This document shows positions 27,484 to 35,243 of a stretch of 64,000 bases of DNA, piece after piece. The stretch covers positions 554,090 through 618,089 of the forward strand of contig DEXK01000011.1 in NCBI GenBank assembly GCA_002364085.1. Direction: 5' to 3'. The position numbers were made by a program, and so were the translations under genes. The notes under the pieces are model-generated. The model was not told the DNA's origin. It saw nothing but the letters and a program-made list of their open reading frames with translations, and ran no database searches. Numbering within the stretch: the first letter of the stretch is position 1; each line of letters begins with the position of its first letter. The DNA comes from Balneolaceae bacterium UBA3186. GTDB lineage: Bacteria; Bacteroidota; Rhodothermia; Balneolales; Balneolaceae.

Positions 27484-28103
27484 TTCAAACTCTCTAAAAA
27501 CTCTTTGAACTCTGCCTGAATGGTTTTGCCTTTATCTCTGGCGTACCAAAGATGTAATTCTTCGGCTGCTTTTTTATTATCATAATCAGGATCTCTCCTT
27601 TTTTTGACATAATCTTCGTGAACGGCTTTCGGACGTGGTCCCCAGCTCCCCAATACATCAAGGTTTTCTTTATTCAGGACAACAACTTTCGGAATCGACC
27701 TACTTCCGTCTGTTAAAAATTCATCCATTACTTCGGGATGTTGATCTCTGAGTATGAGTTTCAGCTCAATTTTCTCATTAAGCTCTGATATTTTATTTAT
27801 AAAAGGAAGTATCTGAGCAGCGTCTCCGCACCACCCTTCTGTGATCACTAACCAGATCTGATCGTTATTAATCTTATTGACTACTTCTTTCAGATTTTCA
27901 TTTAGTTTAGCTCTCTTTTCCCACCTAGAAGCCCGCTGAATATTCAGCTTGGTATAATTAAGCTGACTTTCAGAATTATCGTCATTGGTTGTTCTGTTTT
28001 CAGAAAAAAGATCTCCTATCAGCTTCGTATAACTGTCATAGTCAAGGGCTTTGGTCAGAACTTCGTTGGTAATGGCTAATGACTTCATCATTCGTTGTCT
28101 CAT
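27480..28103 (-). CDS. Thioredoxin-family protein with single-Cys WCGDA motif
   Basis: Thioredoxin-fold protein of about 207 residues. The active-site position reads EGWCGDAAQ, so only the first cysteine of the CxxC pair is present, a pattern seen in a Bacteroidota branch of the superfamily rather than classical thioredoxin. SIPKVVVL supplies the cis-Pro loop. The open frame begins with TTG at 28118; ATG at 28103 is used, and ATGs at 28091 and 28088 are also possible. No signal peptide is seen, so it is probably cytoplasmic. Redox activity without the second Cys is uncertain. Confidence 0.78.
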   Translation of the reverse strand: MRQRMMKSLAITNEVLTKALDYDSYTKLIGDLFSENRTTNDDNSESQLNYTKLNIQRASRWEKRAKLNENLKEVVNKINNDQIWLVITEGWCGDAAQILPFINKISELNEKIELKLILRDQHPEVMDEFLTDGSRSIPKVVVLNKENLDVLGSWGPRPKAVHEDYVKKRRDPDYDNKKAAEELHLWYARDKGKTIQAEFKEFLESLN

Positions 28104-28226
28104 TTGAAATTTCACCAAACTTAAAAACTATTTCTATCACAATTGATTGATATATGTGATAAGATTGATAGTCTATTTTATTGAGACAAACTGAATCGAA
28201 ATTTACCAAGCCTATAATTTCTGATT

Positions 28227-28292
28227 AATCCCGAAGGGATTGAATATCAATAGTTCTATATAAGATATTTCCCTAAAAACCCTGAAAGGGTT
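28227..28292. repeat. Two REP-like palindromes with GAA loop
   Basis: AATCCC-GAA-GGGATT (28227-28241) and AACCCT-GAA-AGGGTT (28278-28292) are perfect 6-bp hairpins that share the GAA loop and the trailing TTRAAT. The second lies 25 bases before the start of the next gene. The shared loop with different but self-paired arms suggests a REP-type repeat family rather than a terminator (no T run). Confidence 0.6.
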
Positions 28293-28316
28293 AAATCTAA
28301 TTCCTTATCTTTGCAT

Positions 28317-29216
28317 ATGCAAGCAGTTATACCTGACATAAATATAGACGTGGTTCTTTCGGAAGAAGAATGGAAATCCAGCCAAACAGATCACGAATCT
28401 AAAGTAGATAATTTAGTCGGTCAATATTTGATCGAGCGTTCTCAACACAAAAAGAATCCGGTAATGGATTTCTTGTTTCAATATTACGCCTTTCGTCCTT
28501 CAATGCTGAAGAGATGGTCGCCCGGATTTGGAACCGCTCTTGAGTTTTCTGACGTGGAAACTCTCCCCGATTTTGAGGAGCTGAAGATCTCAGATAATAA
28601 AGCGTGGATCGATATGGATCTTTTTCCGGAAAGAAGAATTCGGTCTGCTACCTGGATTCTGGAAATGCTGAAAAACACTCAAAACAGTCGCCCGTCTTTT
28701 GGATGTTTTGGTATGCATGAATGGGCTATGGTCTACAAAGCCGAAAAACCAAGACATGATCAGGTTCCCTTACGAATGGAACCAGATGAGCTTGCTGAAT
28801 TTGTGGAATCACGTCCACTGCTTTGTACACATTTTGATGCTTTCCGCTTTTTTACAAAACCTGCACAGCCCATGAATCGCTTTGAGCTTTCCAGAGAGTC
28901 GTTCTCGGAAACCGAACAACCGGGTTGTATTCATTCTAATATGGATCTGTATAAATGGTCGTTCAAATTATATCCATGGGTAAGCAGCGATCTTATTCTG
29001 GATGCATTTGAACTGGCATTAGAAGCCCGAACCATTGACATGAAAGCTAGTCCGTATGATTTACGAGATCATGGCTTAGAACCGATCAAAATCGAAACAG
29101 AAGAAGGCAGAAAAGAATACAAAGCGCTTCAGGAAGCTATTTTTGAGAAAGGGAAGCCTGTACGAGATAAATTAATTACTGATTATAGAAGTTTGCTCAA
29201 AAACTTTTCTGTTTGA
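28317..29216 (+). CDS. Conserved protein of the family labelled 3-methyladenine DNA glycosylase
   Basis: A 299-residue soluble protein. Segments such as DFLFQYYAFRPSMLKRWSPG, FGCFGMHEWAMVYK, HFDAFRFFTKPA and EQPGCIHSNMDLYKWSFKLYP match a widespread bacterial family that databases often label 3-methyladenine DNA glycosylase. I see no AlkA, Tag or AAG catalytic motif, so that label is unproven. The many conserved aromatic and His residues suggest an enzyme. ATG at 28317 is used; the frame opens with TTG two codons earlier. Confidence 0.65.
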   Translation: MQAVIPDINIDVVLSEEEWKSSQTDHESKVDNLVGQYLIERSQHKKNPVMDFLFQYYAFRPSMLKRWSPGFGTALEFSDVETLPDFEELKISDNKAWIDMDLFPERRIRSATWILEMLKNTQNSRPSFGCFGMHEWAMVYKAEKPRHDQVPLRMEPDELAEFVESRPLLCTHFDAFRFFTKPAQPMNRFELSRESFSETEQPGCIHSNMDLYKWSFKLYPWVSSDLILDAFELALEARTIDMKASPYDLRDHGLEPIKIETEEGRKEYKALQEAIFEKGKPVRDKLITDYRSLLKNFSV

Positions 29217-29242
29217 ATAAATTCCAATATGTGATACTTTAG
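29213..29242 (+). promoter_or_regulatory. Candidate promoter of the toxin-antitoxin operon
   Basis: TTG (29213-29215), 19 bases, then TACTTTAG (29235-29242, read as TAcTTTaG) resembles the Bacteroidota TTG-N19-TAnnTTTG promoter. Its -7 box lies inside the palindromic operator. The expected transcript start is at or near the ATG at 29250, so the mRNA may be leaderless. Inference from sequence only. Confidence 0.4.
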
Positions 29243-29248
29243 TATCAC
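29231..29248. promoter_or_regulatory. Palindromic operator of the toxin-antitoxin operon
   Basis: Perfect palindrome GTGATACT-TT-AGTATCAC ending two bases before the antitoxin start codon. A dyad at this position is the usual binding site for autoregulation by the Phd/YefM antitoxin and the toxin complex. Confidence 0.75.
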
Positions 29249-29249
29249 T

Positions 29250-29507
29250 ATGAAAACAGAATTGGTAACAACTTTAAAAAGACAAGCAACCCAAGTACTT
29301 AAAGAACTAAAGGATAAAAAAGAACCTGTTCTTATTACTGAACACGGGAAACCTTCTGCGTATTTGGTTGATGTTGAACATTTTGAAAAACTGAATAAAA
29401 AACTAGCTTTATTAGAAGGTTTGGCGAGAGGTGAAAAGGCTATTCAGGAAGGAAGAATTATTTCAAACGAAGATGCGAAGAAACGCATGAACAGATGGTT
29501 GAAATAG
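29250..29507 (+). CDS. Type II antitoxin, Phd/YefM family
   Basis: An 85-residue antitoxin. The N-terminal DNA-binding part shows the Phd/YefM pattern (LKRQATQVLKELKDKKEPVL, ITEHGKPSAYLVDVEHFEKL). The Lys/Arg-rich tail (NEDAKKRMNRWLK) is expected to bind and neutralise the toxin. No Shine-Dalgarno precedes the ATG; the palindromic operator ends two bases upstream. It overlaps the toxin gene by 13 bases. Confidence 0.9.
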   Translation: MKTELVTTLKRQATQVLKELKDKKEPVLITEHGKPSAYLVDVEHFEKLNKKLALLEGLARGEKAIQEGRIISNEDAKKRMNRWLK

Positions 29508-29788
29508 TTTGGACAGAACCAGCCTTACAATCACTTGATGAGATAGCTGATTATATTTCTCTTGATAATCTTAAAGCAGCACAAGCATTAGTAGAAAAGG
29601 TTTTTGATAGAGTTGAGTTGCTTAAAAATCAACCTGAATTAGGTAAACAAATTCCTGAGTTAGAAACTTCTATTTATAGAGAAATTATAGTTATACCCTG
29701 CAGAATTTTTTACAGATTAGAAAGGAATTGTTTATATGTTGTAGATATTCAAAGGCAAGAACAGCAATTCAGGAATCCTTTTTTCTAA
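29495..29788 (+). CDS. Type II toxin, RelE/ParE family
   Basis: A 97-residue toxin with the RelE/ParE fold: VWTEPALQSLDEIADYIS at the start, a central helix region (VFDRVELLKNQPELGKQIPEL) and the C-terminal strand pair (YREIIVIPCRIFYRLE, LYVVDIQRQEQQ). The pattern IYRE-II-PCRIFYR is closer to ParE than to ribosome-dependent RelE, but the target (gyrase or mRNA) cannot be set from sequence. The end overlaps the convergent anmK gene by 4 bases. Confidence 0.88.
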   Translation: MVEIVWTEPALQSLDEIADYISLDNLKAAQALVEKVFDRVELLKNQPELGKQIPELETSIYREIIVIPCRIFYRLERNCLYVVDIQRQEQQFRNPFF

Positions 29789-30906
29789 AAACTTACTTTA
29801 CCCAACTCCCATTCTCCGCCAACAACACACTCGTTTGCAAGAAATGCCATCAACACTGCCTCTTTGGAATCTGCAGTTATTCCTGATTCTTCAAAATCTT
29901 TGAATTCAGCATTACCAAGCCTCTCTTTCAGTCCATTCATAACGGTTGAGTTATGCACTCCCCCACCAGATACAAAAATTTCAAAAGGCTTGTTTCTAAT
30001 AACTTCTTCAAAAGCTCGTGTAATACTTTGAATTGTTAAATGAGTAAGTGTTGCTACAAGATCTTCGGGTTGCAGTTCGATCTTGAATCCGGTCATTAGT
30101 TCTTCCACCAGATCCAGATTAAAATCTTCTTGTCCCGTTGTTTTTGGAAAAGATTTTCTAAAAAAAGGTTCCAGTAATAAATACTTCAGCACTCCGGAAT
30201 GTACTTTTCCTTTTGAAGCAATTTTTCCATCCTCATCAAAAGGTTTGTTGAAATGCTTTTTCATCGCTTCATTGATAAGCGTATTTGCCGGACCAATATC
30301 TGAAGTTAATACCTCTGCACCACTTTCCTTACTTGGTAGCCAGGTAAAGTTAGATATCCCACCAAGATTTAAAAGCAATCGATGCTTTGTTTCTGATCTG
30401 AATAATGACTCGTCCATAATTCCCGCTAATGGAGCTCCTTCACCTCCTTTGGCCACATGTTTTTGTCGAAAATCAGAGATAGTAACAATTCCGGTTTTTT
30501 CCGCAATATGATCACCATCAACGATCTGGAGCGTACTGTTCATCTTTTTATTGGGATGGTGATAGATCGTTTGCCCGTGACTGGCAATCAAGTCTACTTG
30601 ATGTGCCTCAACTCCCCATTCTTCGAGAGATTCTAAAACCAGATCAGCGTATAACTGAGCTAACTCTGTATGCAAAACACAAATTTCCTGAAGATTGACC
30701 TGTATCTGAGACTGAACAGCTCTTATCCTATTTCTTAAGTCTTGGGAATATTCTATGGTTTTGAAATTCAATAAATGAGGCTTCTTCCACTTGAAATTAC
30801 ACAGAGCAATATCCAGTCCGTCCAGTGAAGTTCCGGACATTAACCCAATAATTTTACGCTGAGGTTTTTGGGCTATTTCAGTAAGTCGAAGAAGTTGCTT
30901 GTTCAT
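29785..30906 (-). CDS. anmK: Anhydro-N-acetylmuramic acid kinase
   Basis: Kinase that opens and phosphorylates 1,6-anhydro-MurNAc during peptidoglycan recycling. The 373-residue chain has the ASKHA-type phosphate loop GLMSGTSLDGLDIAL (21-35), SHGQTIYHHP, LNLGGISNFTWLP, SDIGPANTLI and a late FVSGGGVHNSTVM, all hallmarks of AnmK. No other recycling gene lies nearby; the amidase at 47.5 kb is a separate cell-wall gene. Confidence 0.95.
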   Translation of the reverse strand: MNKQLLRLTEIAQKPQRKIIGLMSGTSLDGLDIALCNFKWKKPHLLNFKTIEYSQDLRNRIRAVQSQIQVNLQEICVLHTELAQLYADLVLESLEEWGVEAHQVDLIASHGQTIYHHPNKKMNSTLQIVDGDHIAEKTGIVTISDFRQKHVAKGGEGAPLAGIMDESLFRSETKHRLLLNLGGISNFTWLPSKESGAEVLTSDIGPANTLINEAMKKHFNKPFDEDGKIASKGKVHSGVLKYLLLEPFFRKSFPKTTGQEDFNLDLVEELMTGFKIELQPEDLVATLTHLTIQSITRAFEEVIRNKPFEIFVSGGGVHNSTVMNGLKERLGNAEFKDFEESGITADSKEAVLMAFLANECVVGGEWELGKVSF

Positions 30907-30950
30907 GTCTCAAACTCGGAGTATTTTTGCATCAAATCAAATCCATCTAC

Positions 30951-31196
30951 ATGAATAATATAGAAGAAGCCGAACATCAGTCCTTTGAAGAAGATCTTCA
31001 ATTTCTAATTAAAACATTAAAAGAAAGTTTTGAATCAACAGATGTTCAATATTTTGTGGATGATCACAACGATACTTTGTATGTAAAACTGGAAGGTCTG
31101 GATGAATATCCTGAAGAAGAAATTGAAGAGATTGCAACTCCGATCTTTGAAATTCTTGATTTAGATTTTGATGAGATCATTTTGTTACCGCTTTAG
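30951..31196 (+). CDS. Small acidic protein, unknown function
   Basis: An 81-residue, strongly acidic protein (many Asp/Glu; EYPEEEIEEIATPIFEILDLDFDEI) with no signal or membrane segment. ATG at 30951 is used; the open frame goes back to TTG at 30927 upstream. No family is recognised. The stop codon lies within a hairpin that probably ends the transcript. Confidence 0.6.
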   Translation: MNNIEEAEHQSFEEDLQFLIKTLKESFESTDVQYFVDDHNDTLYVKLEGLDEYPEEEIEEIATPIFEILDLDFDEIILLPL

Positions 31197-31220
31197 CTGA
31201 TAGCTCAAAAAAGCGGTTTT
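31187..31220 (+). terminator. Probable terminator overlapping the end of the small acidic gene
   Basis: ACCGCTTT (31187-31194) pairs with AAAGCGGT (31210-31217), followed by a short T run. The 15-base loop contains AGCTGATAGCT, the same word as the repeat at the start of the window. The T run is weak. Confidence 0.5.
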
Positions 31221-31279
31221 CCATCCTTCATTCCTATTTAAAAGCTTTGTATTTTGGATAAATTTCAAAATTATTTTTC

Positions 31280-32986
31280 ATGAAGAGTTCTAATTCCGGC
31301 TATACTGTTCGATGTATTATTTGTGATACAGTAAATGACGAGCGTATCACCAGCACGTACTGTACAAACTGTGGAGGTGTTCTAACCGTTGATTACAAAG
31401 AGGCTCGTGAAGAAATTCAATATCCTCTAAAGAATATTATTCCAGATCCTTTAAAAACGGATTATACTTCTTTAAAAAGACTAGAACGCCTTTCTGATAT
31501 TTATGAAGCAGATCTGTATGCTAAACTTGAACTTGAAAATCCTACAGGATGTTTTAAAGATCGGGGAAGTTATGTTGAAGTTTTGAAAGCAATTGAATTG
31601 GGTGCAGATGCTATTTGTTTAGCATCAACCGGAAATATGGCGGCATCTGTTGCTGCTTATGCATGCTATTTTAAGATTCCTTGTTTTGTATTTGTACCCG
31701 AACAAACTCCCGATGCAAAACTAGCTCAGTCTACTATTTATGATGCTACCATTATTAGAATAAAAGGTGATTTCAGAACTTGTGAACTGCTTTGTCGTGA
31801 ATTTGCGAAATCTGGAAATTATTATTTAGCCGGTGACTATGTTTTCAGGCAGGAAGGTCAAAAATCCTTTTCCTATGAATTGCTTGAACAAGGCGAAATG
31901 GATTATGATTATATCTTTGTACCAATTGGAGCAGGAACTAATTTTGCTGCAATATATAAGGGATTGATCGAACTTAAAGCAGCAGGAAGAATCAATAAGA
32001 TTCCAAGTTTTGTTGCTGTCCAGCCTGAACAAAGTTCTCCTGTTGTGGAAGGAATTTTCAAAAAAGAAAAGATCGTCAAAGACCAGGTTAATACTATGGC
32101 TGATGCTGTAGCTGTTGCTGATCCATTTGATTTCTACAAAGTTTTGGAAGGAATTGATAAGACAAACGGACATGCTTTTACAGCAACCGAGAATGAGTTG
32201 TTAACTTCCATGAAGGAGATGACAGTAGAAGAAGGGATTTTTACTGAGCCGGCTTGTGCAATTCCTTTAGCTTGTTTCAAAAACAATCTGGATATTTTTA
32301 AAGGAAAAAAATGTCTATTCGTTTTAACAGGTACCGGATTGAAAGCAGCTCATATTGTTGCTAAATATTCTCTTTCATCCCCGATTCTCTCTCCAAAATT
32401 GGAACGTATCCAACAATATATAGAATCCGGATTTCCTGATATGCAAAAGAACAGCTGGGGACAATCCAGAGATCTTTTCTCAGGTAATGTAACTCTTGAT
32501 GAAAATCACGAAAAACTCTATTCAGAATATGTTAACGGAATTAATAAAAAAGGGAAAACCCTAAAAGAAGCGGAGATAAAAGCACTTAAATCTATGGTTT
32601 CAACAACGGATGCAGATTTGGAATATCCCGTTGAAGTAGTTGATTACAAAATCACTATGCGAAAACATGGATTGGTGGCTGCTGCAGTAAAAATGAAGAT
32701 CAACGGCGGAGAAGAAGTAGTTTCTCTGGAGCAAGGAGTTGGACCAATGGACGCTGTTCTTGCTGCTATGAAAGCTGAAACTGATTCATTTTTGGCATTG
32801 CAAATTTTAAATCACGAAGTTGAAATTCTCAGCCCGGATACAGACTCATTAGTAATTGTGACTTTAACTCTTGAAAAAGAAGGTCATGAATTTGTAGCGA
32901 AAGCTGCATCTCCCGATACCTTAGAGGCATTAATTCAAGCCTTTGTAAATGGGTTAGCAATAGCAAATAAAGCGCTGGCAGTATAA
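31280..32986 (+). CDS. thrC: Threonine synthase with C-terminal LeuA-type regulatory domain
   Basis: PLP enzyme converting O-phosphohomoserine to threonine. A zinc-ribbon-like CxxC pair (Cys12/15 and 28/31) opens the 568-residue chain. The catalytic part has Lys93 in CFKDRGS (Schiff base), STGN (116-119), PIGAGT (215-220) and TGTGLKAAH (340-348). After about residue 375 comes a helical linker, then from about 459 a domain with GVGPMDAVLAAM (496-507), VEIL, SLVIVTLTLE, and S-D-x-x-EA-x-x-A-x-x-N-x-L at the end. That pattern matches the allosteric domain of 2-isopropylmalate synthase. Normal threonine synthases end near residue 350-430. The fusion suggests feedback by a branched-chain amino acid or another effector; this is inference. 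Confidence 0.85.
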   Translation: MKSSNSGYTVRCIICDTVNDERITSTYCTNCGGVLTVDYKEAREEIQYPLKNIIPDPLKTDYTSLKRLERLSDIYEADLYAKLELENPTGCFKDRGSYVEVLKAIELGADAICLASTGNMAASVAAYACYFKIPCFVFVPEQTPDAKLAQSTIYDATIIRIKGDFRTCELLCREFAKSGNYYLAGDYVFRQEGQKSFSYELLEQGEMDYDYIFVPIGAGTNFAAIYKGLIELKAAGRINKIPSFVAVQPEQSSPVVEGIFKKEKIVKDQVNTMADAVAVADPFDFYKVLEGIDKTNGHAFTATENELLTSMKEMTVEEGIFTEPACAIPLACFKNNLDIFKGKKCLFVLTGTGLKAAHIVAKYSLSSPILSPKLERIQQYIESGFPDMQKNSWGQSRDLFSGNVTLDENHEKLYSEYVNGINKKGKTLKEAEIKALKSMVSTTDADLEYPVEVVDYKITMRKHGLVAAAVKMKINGGEEVVSLEQGVGPMDAVLAAMKAETDSFLALQILNHEVEILSPDTDSLVIVTLTLEKEGHEFVAKAASPDTLEALIQAFVNGLAIANKALAV

Positions 32987-33007
32987 ATATTGGTTTAAAG
33001 TATTAAC

Positions 33008-33058
33008 GTGTTTAGTGTAAAACTTTAATCTTAACACTAAACACCTTAAAACCTTTTT
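33008..33058 (+). terminator. Hairpin after thrC, probable terminator
   Basis: Perfect 11-bp stem GTGTTTAGTGT (33008-33018) / ACACTAAACAC (33034-33044) with a 15-base loop; a CTTTTTTA-type T run follows within 15 bases. The distance to the T run is longer than ideal, so it may instead belong to the repeat families noted elsewhere. Confidence 0.5.
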
Positions 33059-33108
33059 TATATCTACTCCTTGAACTCTTACTCCTTCATCTTATCCTAG
33101 CAGCACAA

Positions 33109-34236
33109 TTGATAAAAATCTTAAAGTATATAATGACAACATTTTTAGTATTAGCAGTTGTTCTGGTAATTGCTACTTTTTTCTATATGCGTCAGGCTAA
33201 ATTCGGACAAGCACCTACCGCTAAACATCTGGAACAAATATCTCGATCATCCAACTTTAAAGATGGTATGTTTAAAAATTTAGAATATACTCCTGACCTC
33301 ACGGAAGGCTATTCTTATCTTGGTATTTTATACGATCAATTTTTTGGAAACCATCCAAGAACTAAACCTCGAAATGTTATTCCTTCTGAGAAAACTGATC
33401 TTTTCTCTATTCCTGAAGACGAGAATATACTTGTTTGGTTCGGACATTCTTCCTATTTCATACAACTGGATGAAAAGAAGATACTCGTCGATCCCGTTTT
33501 TAGTGGAAATGCCTCTCCGGTTCCCGGAACTGTAAAATCTTTTCCAGGGACAGATATTTACACTGTTGAAGACATCCCCGAAATCGATTATTTGCTTATC
33601 AGTCACGATCATTATGATCATCTGGATTACAAAACCATAAAAGGTTTAAAAGAAAAAGTAAGTACAGTTATTTGTGGACTTGGAGTTGGCTCTCATTTCC
33701 ATAAGTGGGGCTATGATACCAGTCAAATCCTTGAACAAGATTGGTTTGATAAGATTGAAGTAGATTCAGGTTATACAATTCATACAACCCCTACTCGTCA
33801 TTTCTCAGGTCGTGGCTTTTCACGAAAGAACACGCTATGGGCTTCTTTTGTAATTGAAGCACCTTCTCATAAAATTTATATTGGTGGAGATAGCGGGTAT
33901 GGTGAATTTTTTACTGAAATCAGGAATCGCATTGGAGAAATGGACTTAGTTATTCTTGATAACGGACAATACAATAATGCTTGGAAAGAAATCCATATGC
34001 ATCCTGATCAGGTTCTACAAGCAGCTCATGATTTAAAAGCCAGGCGTCTCTTCCCTGTTCATTCTTCAAAATTTGTATTGGCTATGCATCCATGGGACGA
34101 ACCTTTGAATGAAGTTTCTCGACTTAATCAGCAGAACTCTAATCCTATTTCACTATTTACACCTCAGATCGGAGAAAAAGTAAATTTAGATGATTCAAAT
34201 AGAATATTTGAGAGATGGTGGGAAGAGGTTGATTAG
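33109..34236 (+). CDS. MBL-fold metallo-hydrolase, NAPE-PLD/UlaG-like
   Basis: Membrane-anchored metallo-beta-lactamase-fold hydrolase, 375 residues. An N-terminal membrane segment (about 9-26) precedes the catalytic domain: WFGHSSYFIQ (110-119), the metal motif SHDHYDHLD (165-173), His231 in TRHFSGRG, Asp261 in IGGDSGYG and late His residues 298 and 318. This layout fits the branch that includes NAPE-PLD and RomA/UlaG; the substrate is unknown. The frame starts with TTG at 33109; ATG at 33133 is an alternative that keeps most of the membrane segment. Confidence 0.87.
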   Translation: MIKILKYIMTTFLVLAVVLVIATFFYMRQAKFGQAPTAKHLEQISRSSNFKDGMFKNLEYTPDLTEGYSYLGILYDQFFGNHPRTKPRNVIPSEKTDLFSIPEDENILVWFGHSSYFIQLDEKKILVDPVFSGNASPVPGTVKSFPGTDIYTVEDIPEIDYLLISHDHYDHLDYKTIKGLKEKVSTVICGLGVGSHFHKWGYDTSQILEQDWFDKIEVDSGYTIHTTPTRHFSGRGFSRKNTLWASFVIEAPSHKIYIGGDSGYGEFFTEIRNRIGEMDLVILDNGQYNNAWKEIHMHPDQVLQAAHDLKARRLFPVHSSKFVLAMHPWDEPLNEVSRLNQQNSNPISLFTPQIGEKVNLDDSNRIFERWWEEVD

Positions 34237-34400
34237 GCTTGTTTTTGCCAATAGTCCGACTTTTAATAAATTTTCATGGCCTCATTTTGATATTGTTTTA
34301 ATATCAGAAATATCAATTTATAAAAATTAACAAATACTAATTATCTATAAAAAGCTCTAATAGTTATTTTGGATACGAATTATAATACATTCTAGGGGTC

Positions 34401-35186
34401 ATGAAAAATTTACGGGTACTATATTTTCTTCTATGTTCATTTTTATTAGTTACACTTTCTAACTGTTCGGAAGATTCTTTATCTATCAATAATGTAGAAA
34501 CTTCTGTTAGTGATGATGCACTTGCTAAGAAAGGAGGAAAGGGGCAATCCTCAGCAAATAGTAATACCAATTCCAATAATACCGGAACAGGGACAAAACT
34601 GGATACAGTAACTGAAGATGATAATAACTCCTACTCGGTTTACTCTCATTCTCTATGGGCCGGACAAGATTCTTACGCTGGTGAAGTTATCGTTTCTAAT
34701 AACGATCAAATGTTAAGTATCACATATGATACAGATGCAAGTGCAGACCTTGGGGAAGTGCATGTTTACATTTGGACTGATGAAAGTGACATTCCAAGAA
34801 AAAGACCTGCTCCCGGACAAGCTCCATATGCTGCAGAAAATTTAAATGCTGATACTTACTCTTTTTTAGTACCTGAAGAAATTGCTTGTGGTAACACGTT
34901 TTACATTTCTACTCATACCGCATTAGTGACCAACCGAACTGAAGAATCGGAGGATGAGGATGAAGACGGAGGCGGAGACGAAGGTGATAATGATGATGAC
35001 GGAAACGATGATGATGATGGTTCAAACGATCCCGACTTCAAAGTTATCGCATCACAATCTAATGCCGGAGAGACAGCTTATGCCGGCGGATCAGGTTTTT
35101 CTTCTCAAAAAGGAGCTTGGTGGGGTTACTTTGAATACGTAGTGGAATGTTCAGACGACGATGATGATGTCCCTACCCCTCTTTAA
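34401..35186 (+). CDS. Lipoprotein with poly-acidic linker
   Basis: A 261-residue lipoprotein (lipobox LSNC, Cys22). The Ser/Asn/Thr-rich segment after the signal (about 48-72) and the Asp/Glu/Gly stretch at about 184-212, encoded largely by GAT/GAC triplets, are low-complexity. Between and after them lie two similar beta-rich blocks (YSHSLWAGQDSYAGEVIVSN and IASQSNAGETAYAGGSGFSS), hinting at a duplicated unit. The chain ends in DDDDVPTPL. No family is recognised; the acidic stretch could bind calcium. A strong terminator follows. Confidence 0.65.
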   Translation: MKNLRVLYFLLCSFLLVTLSNCSEDSLSINNVETSVSDDALAKKGGKGQSSANSNTNSNNTGTGTKLDTVTEDDNNSYSVYSHSLWAGQDSYAGEVIVSNNDQMLSITYDTDASADLGEVHVYIWTDESDIPRKRPAPGQAPYAAENLNADTYSFLVPEEIACGNTFYISTHTALVTNRTEESEDEDEDGGGDEGDNDDDGNDDDDGSNDPDFKVIASQSNAGETAYAGGSGFSSQKGAWWGYFEYVVECSDDDDDVPTPL

Positions 35187-35212
35187 TAAAAAATTTTTTA
35201 GTTAAAATGTTA

Positions 35213-35241
35213 AAAGGAGTTGTTAAACAACTCCTTTTTTT
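35213..35241. terminator. Rho-independent terminator between convergent genes
   Basis: AAAGGAGTTG pairs with CAACTCCTTT (at least 10 bp) and is followed by a T run to 35241; the A-rich left flank lets it also work for dapD on the minus strand. Confidence 0.88.
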
Positions 35242-35243
35242 AT

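Noticed and set aside
30083..30511. 142-residue plus-strand frame
   Set aside because: Antisense shadow of anmK, whose motifs are complete.
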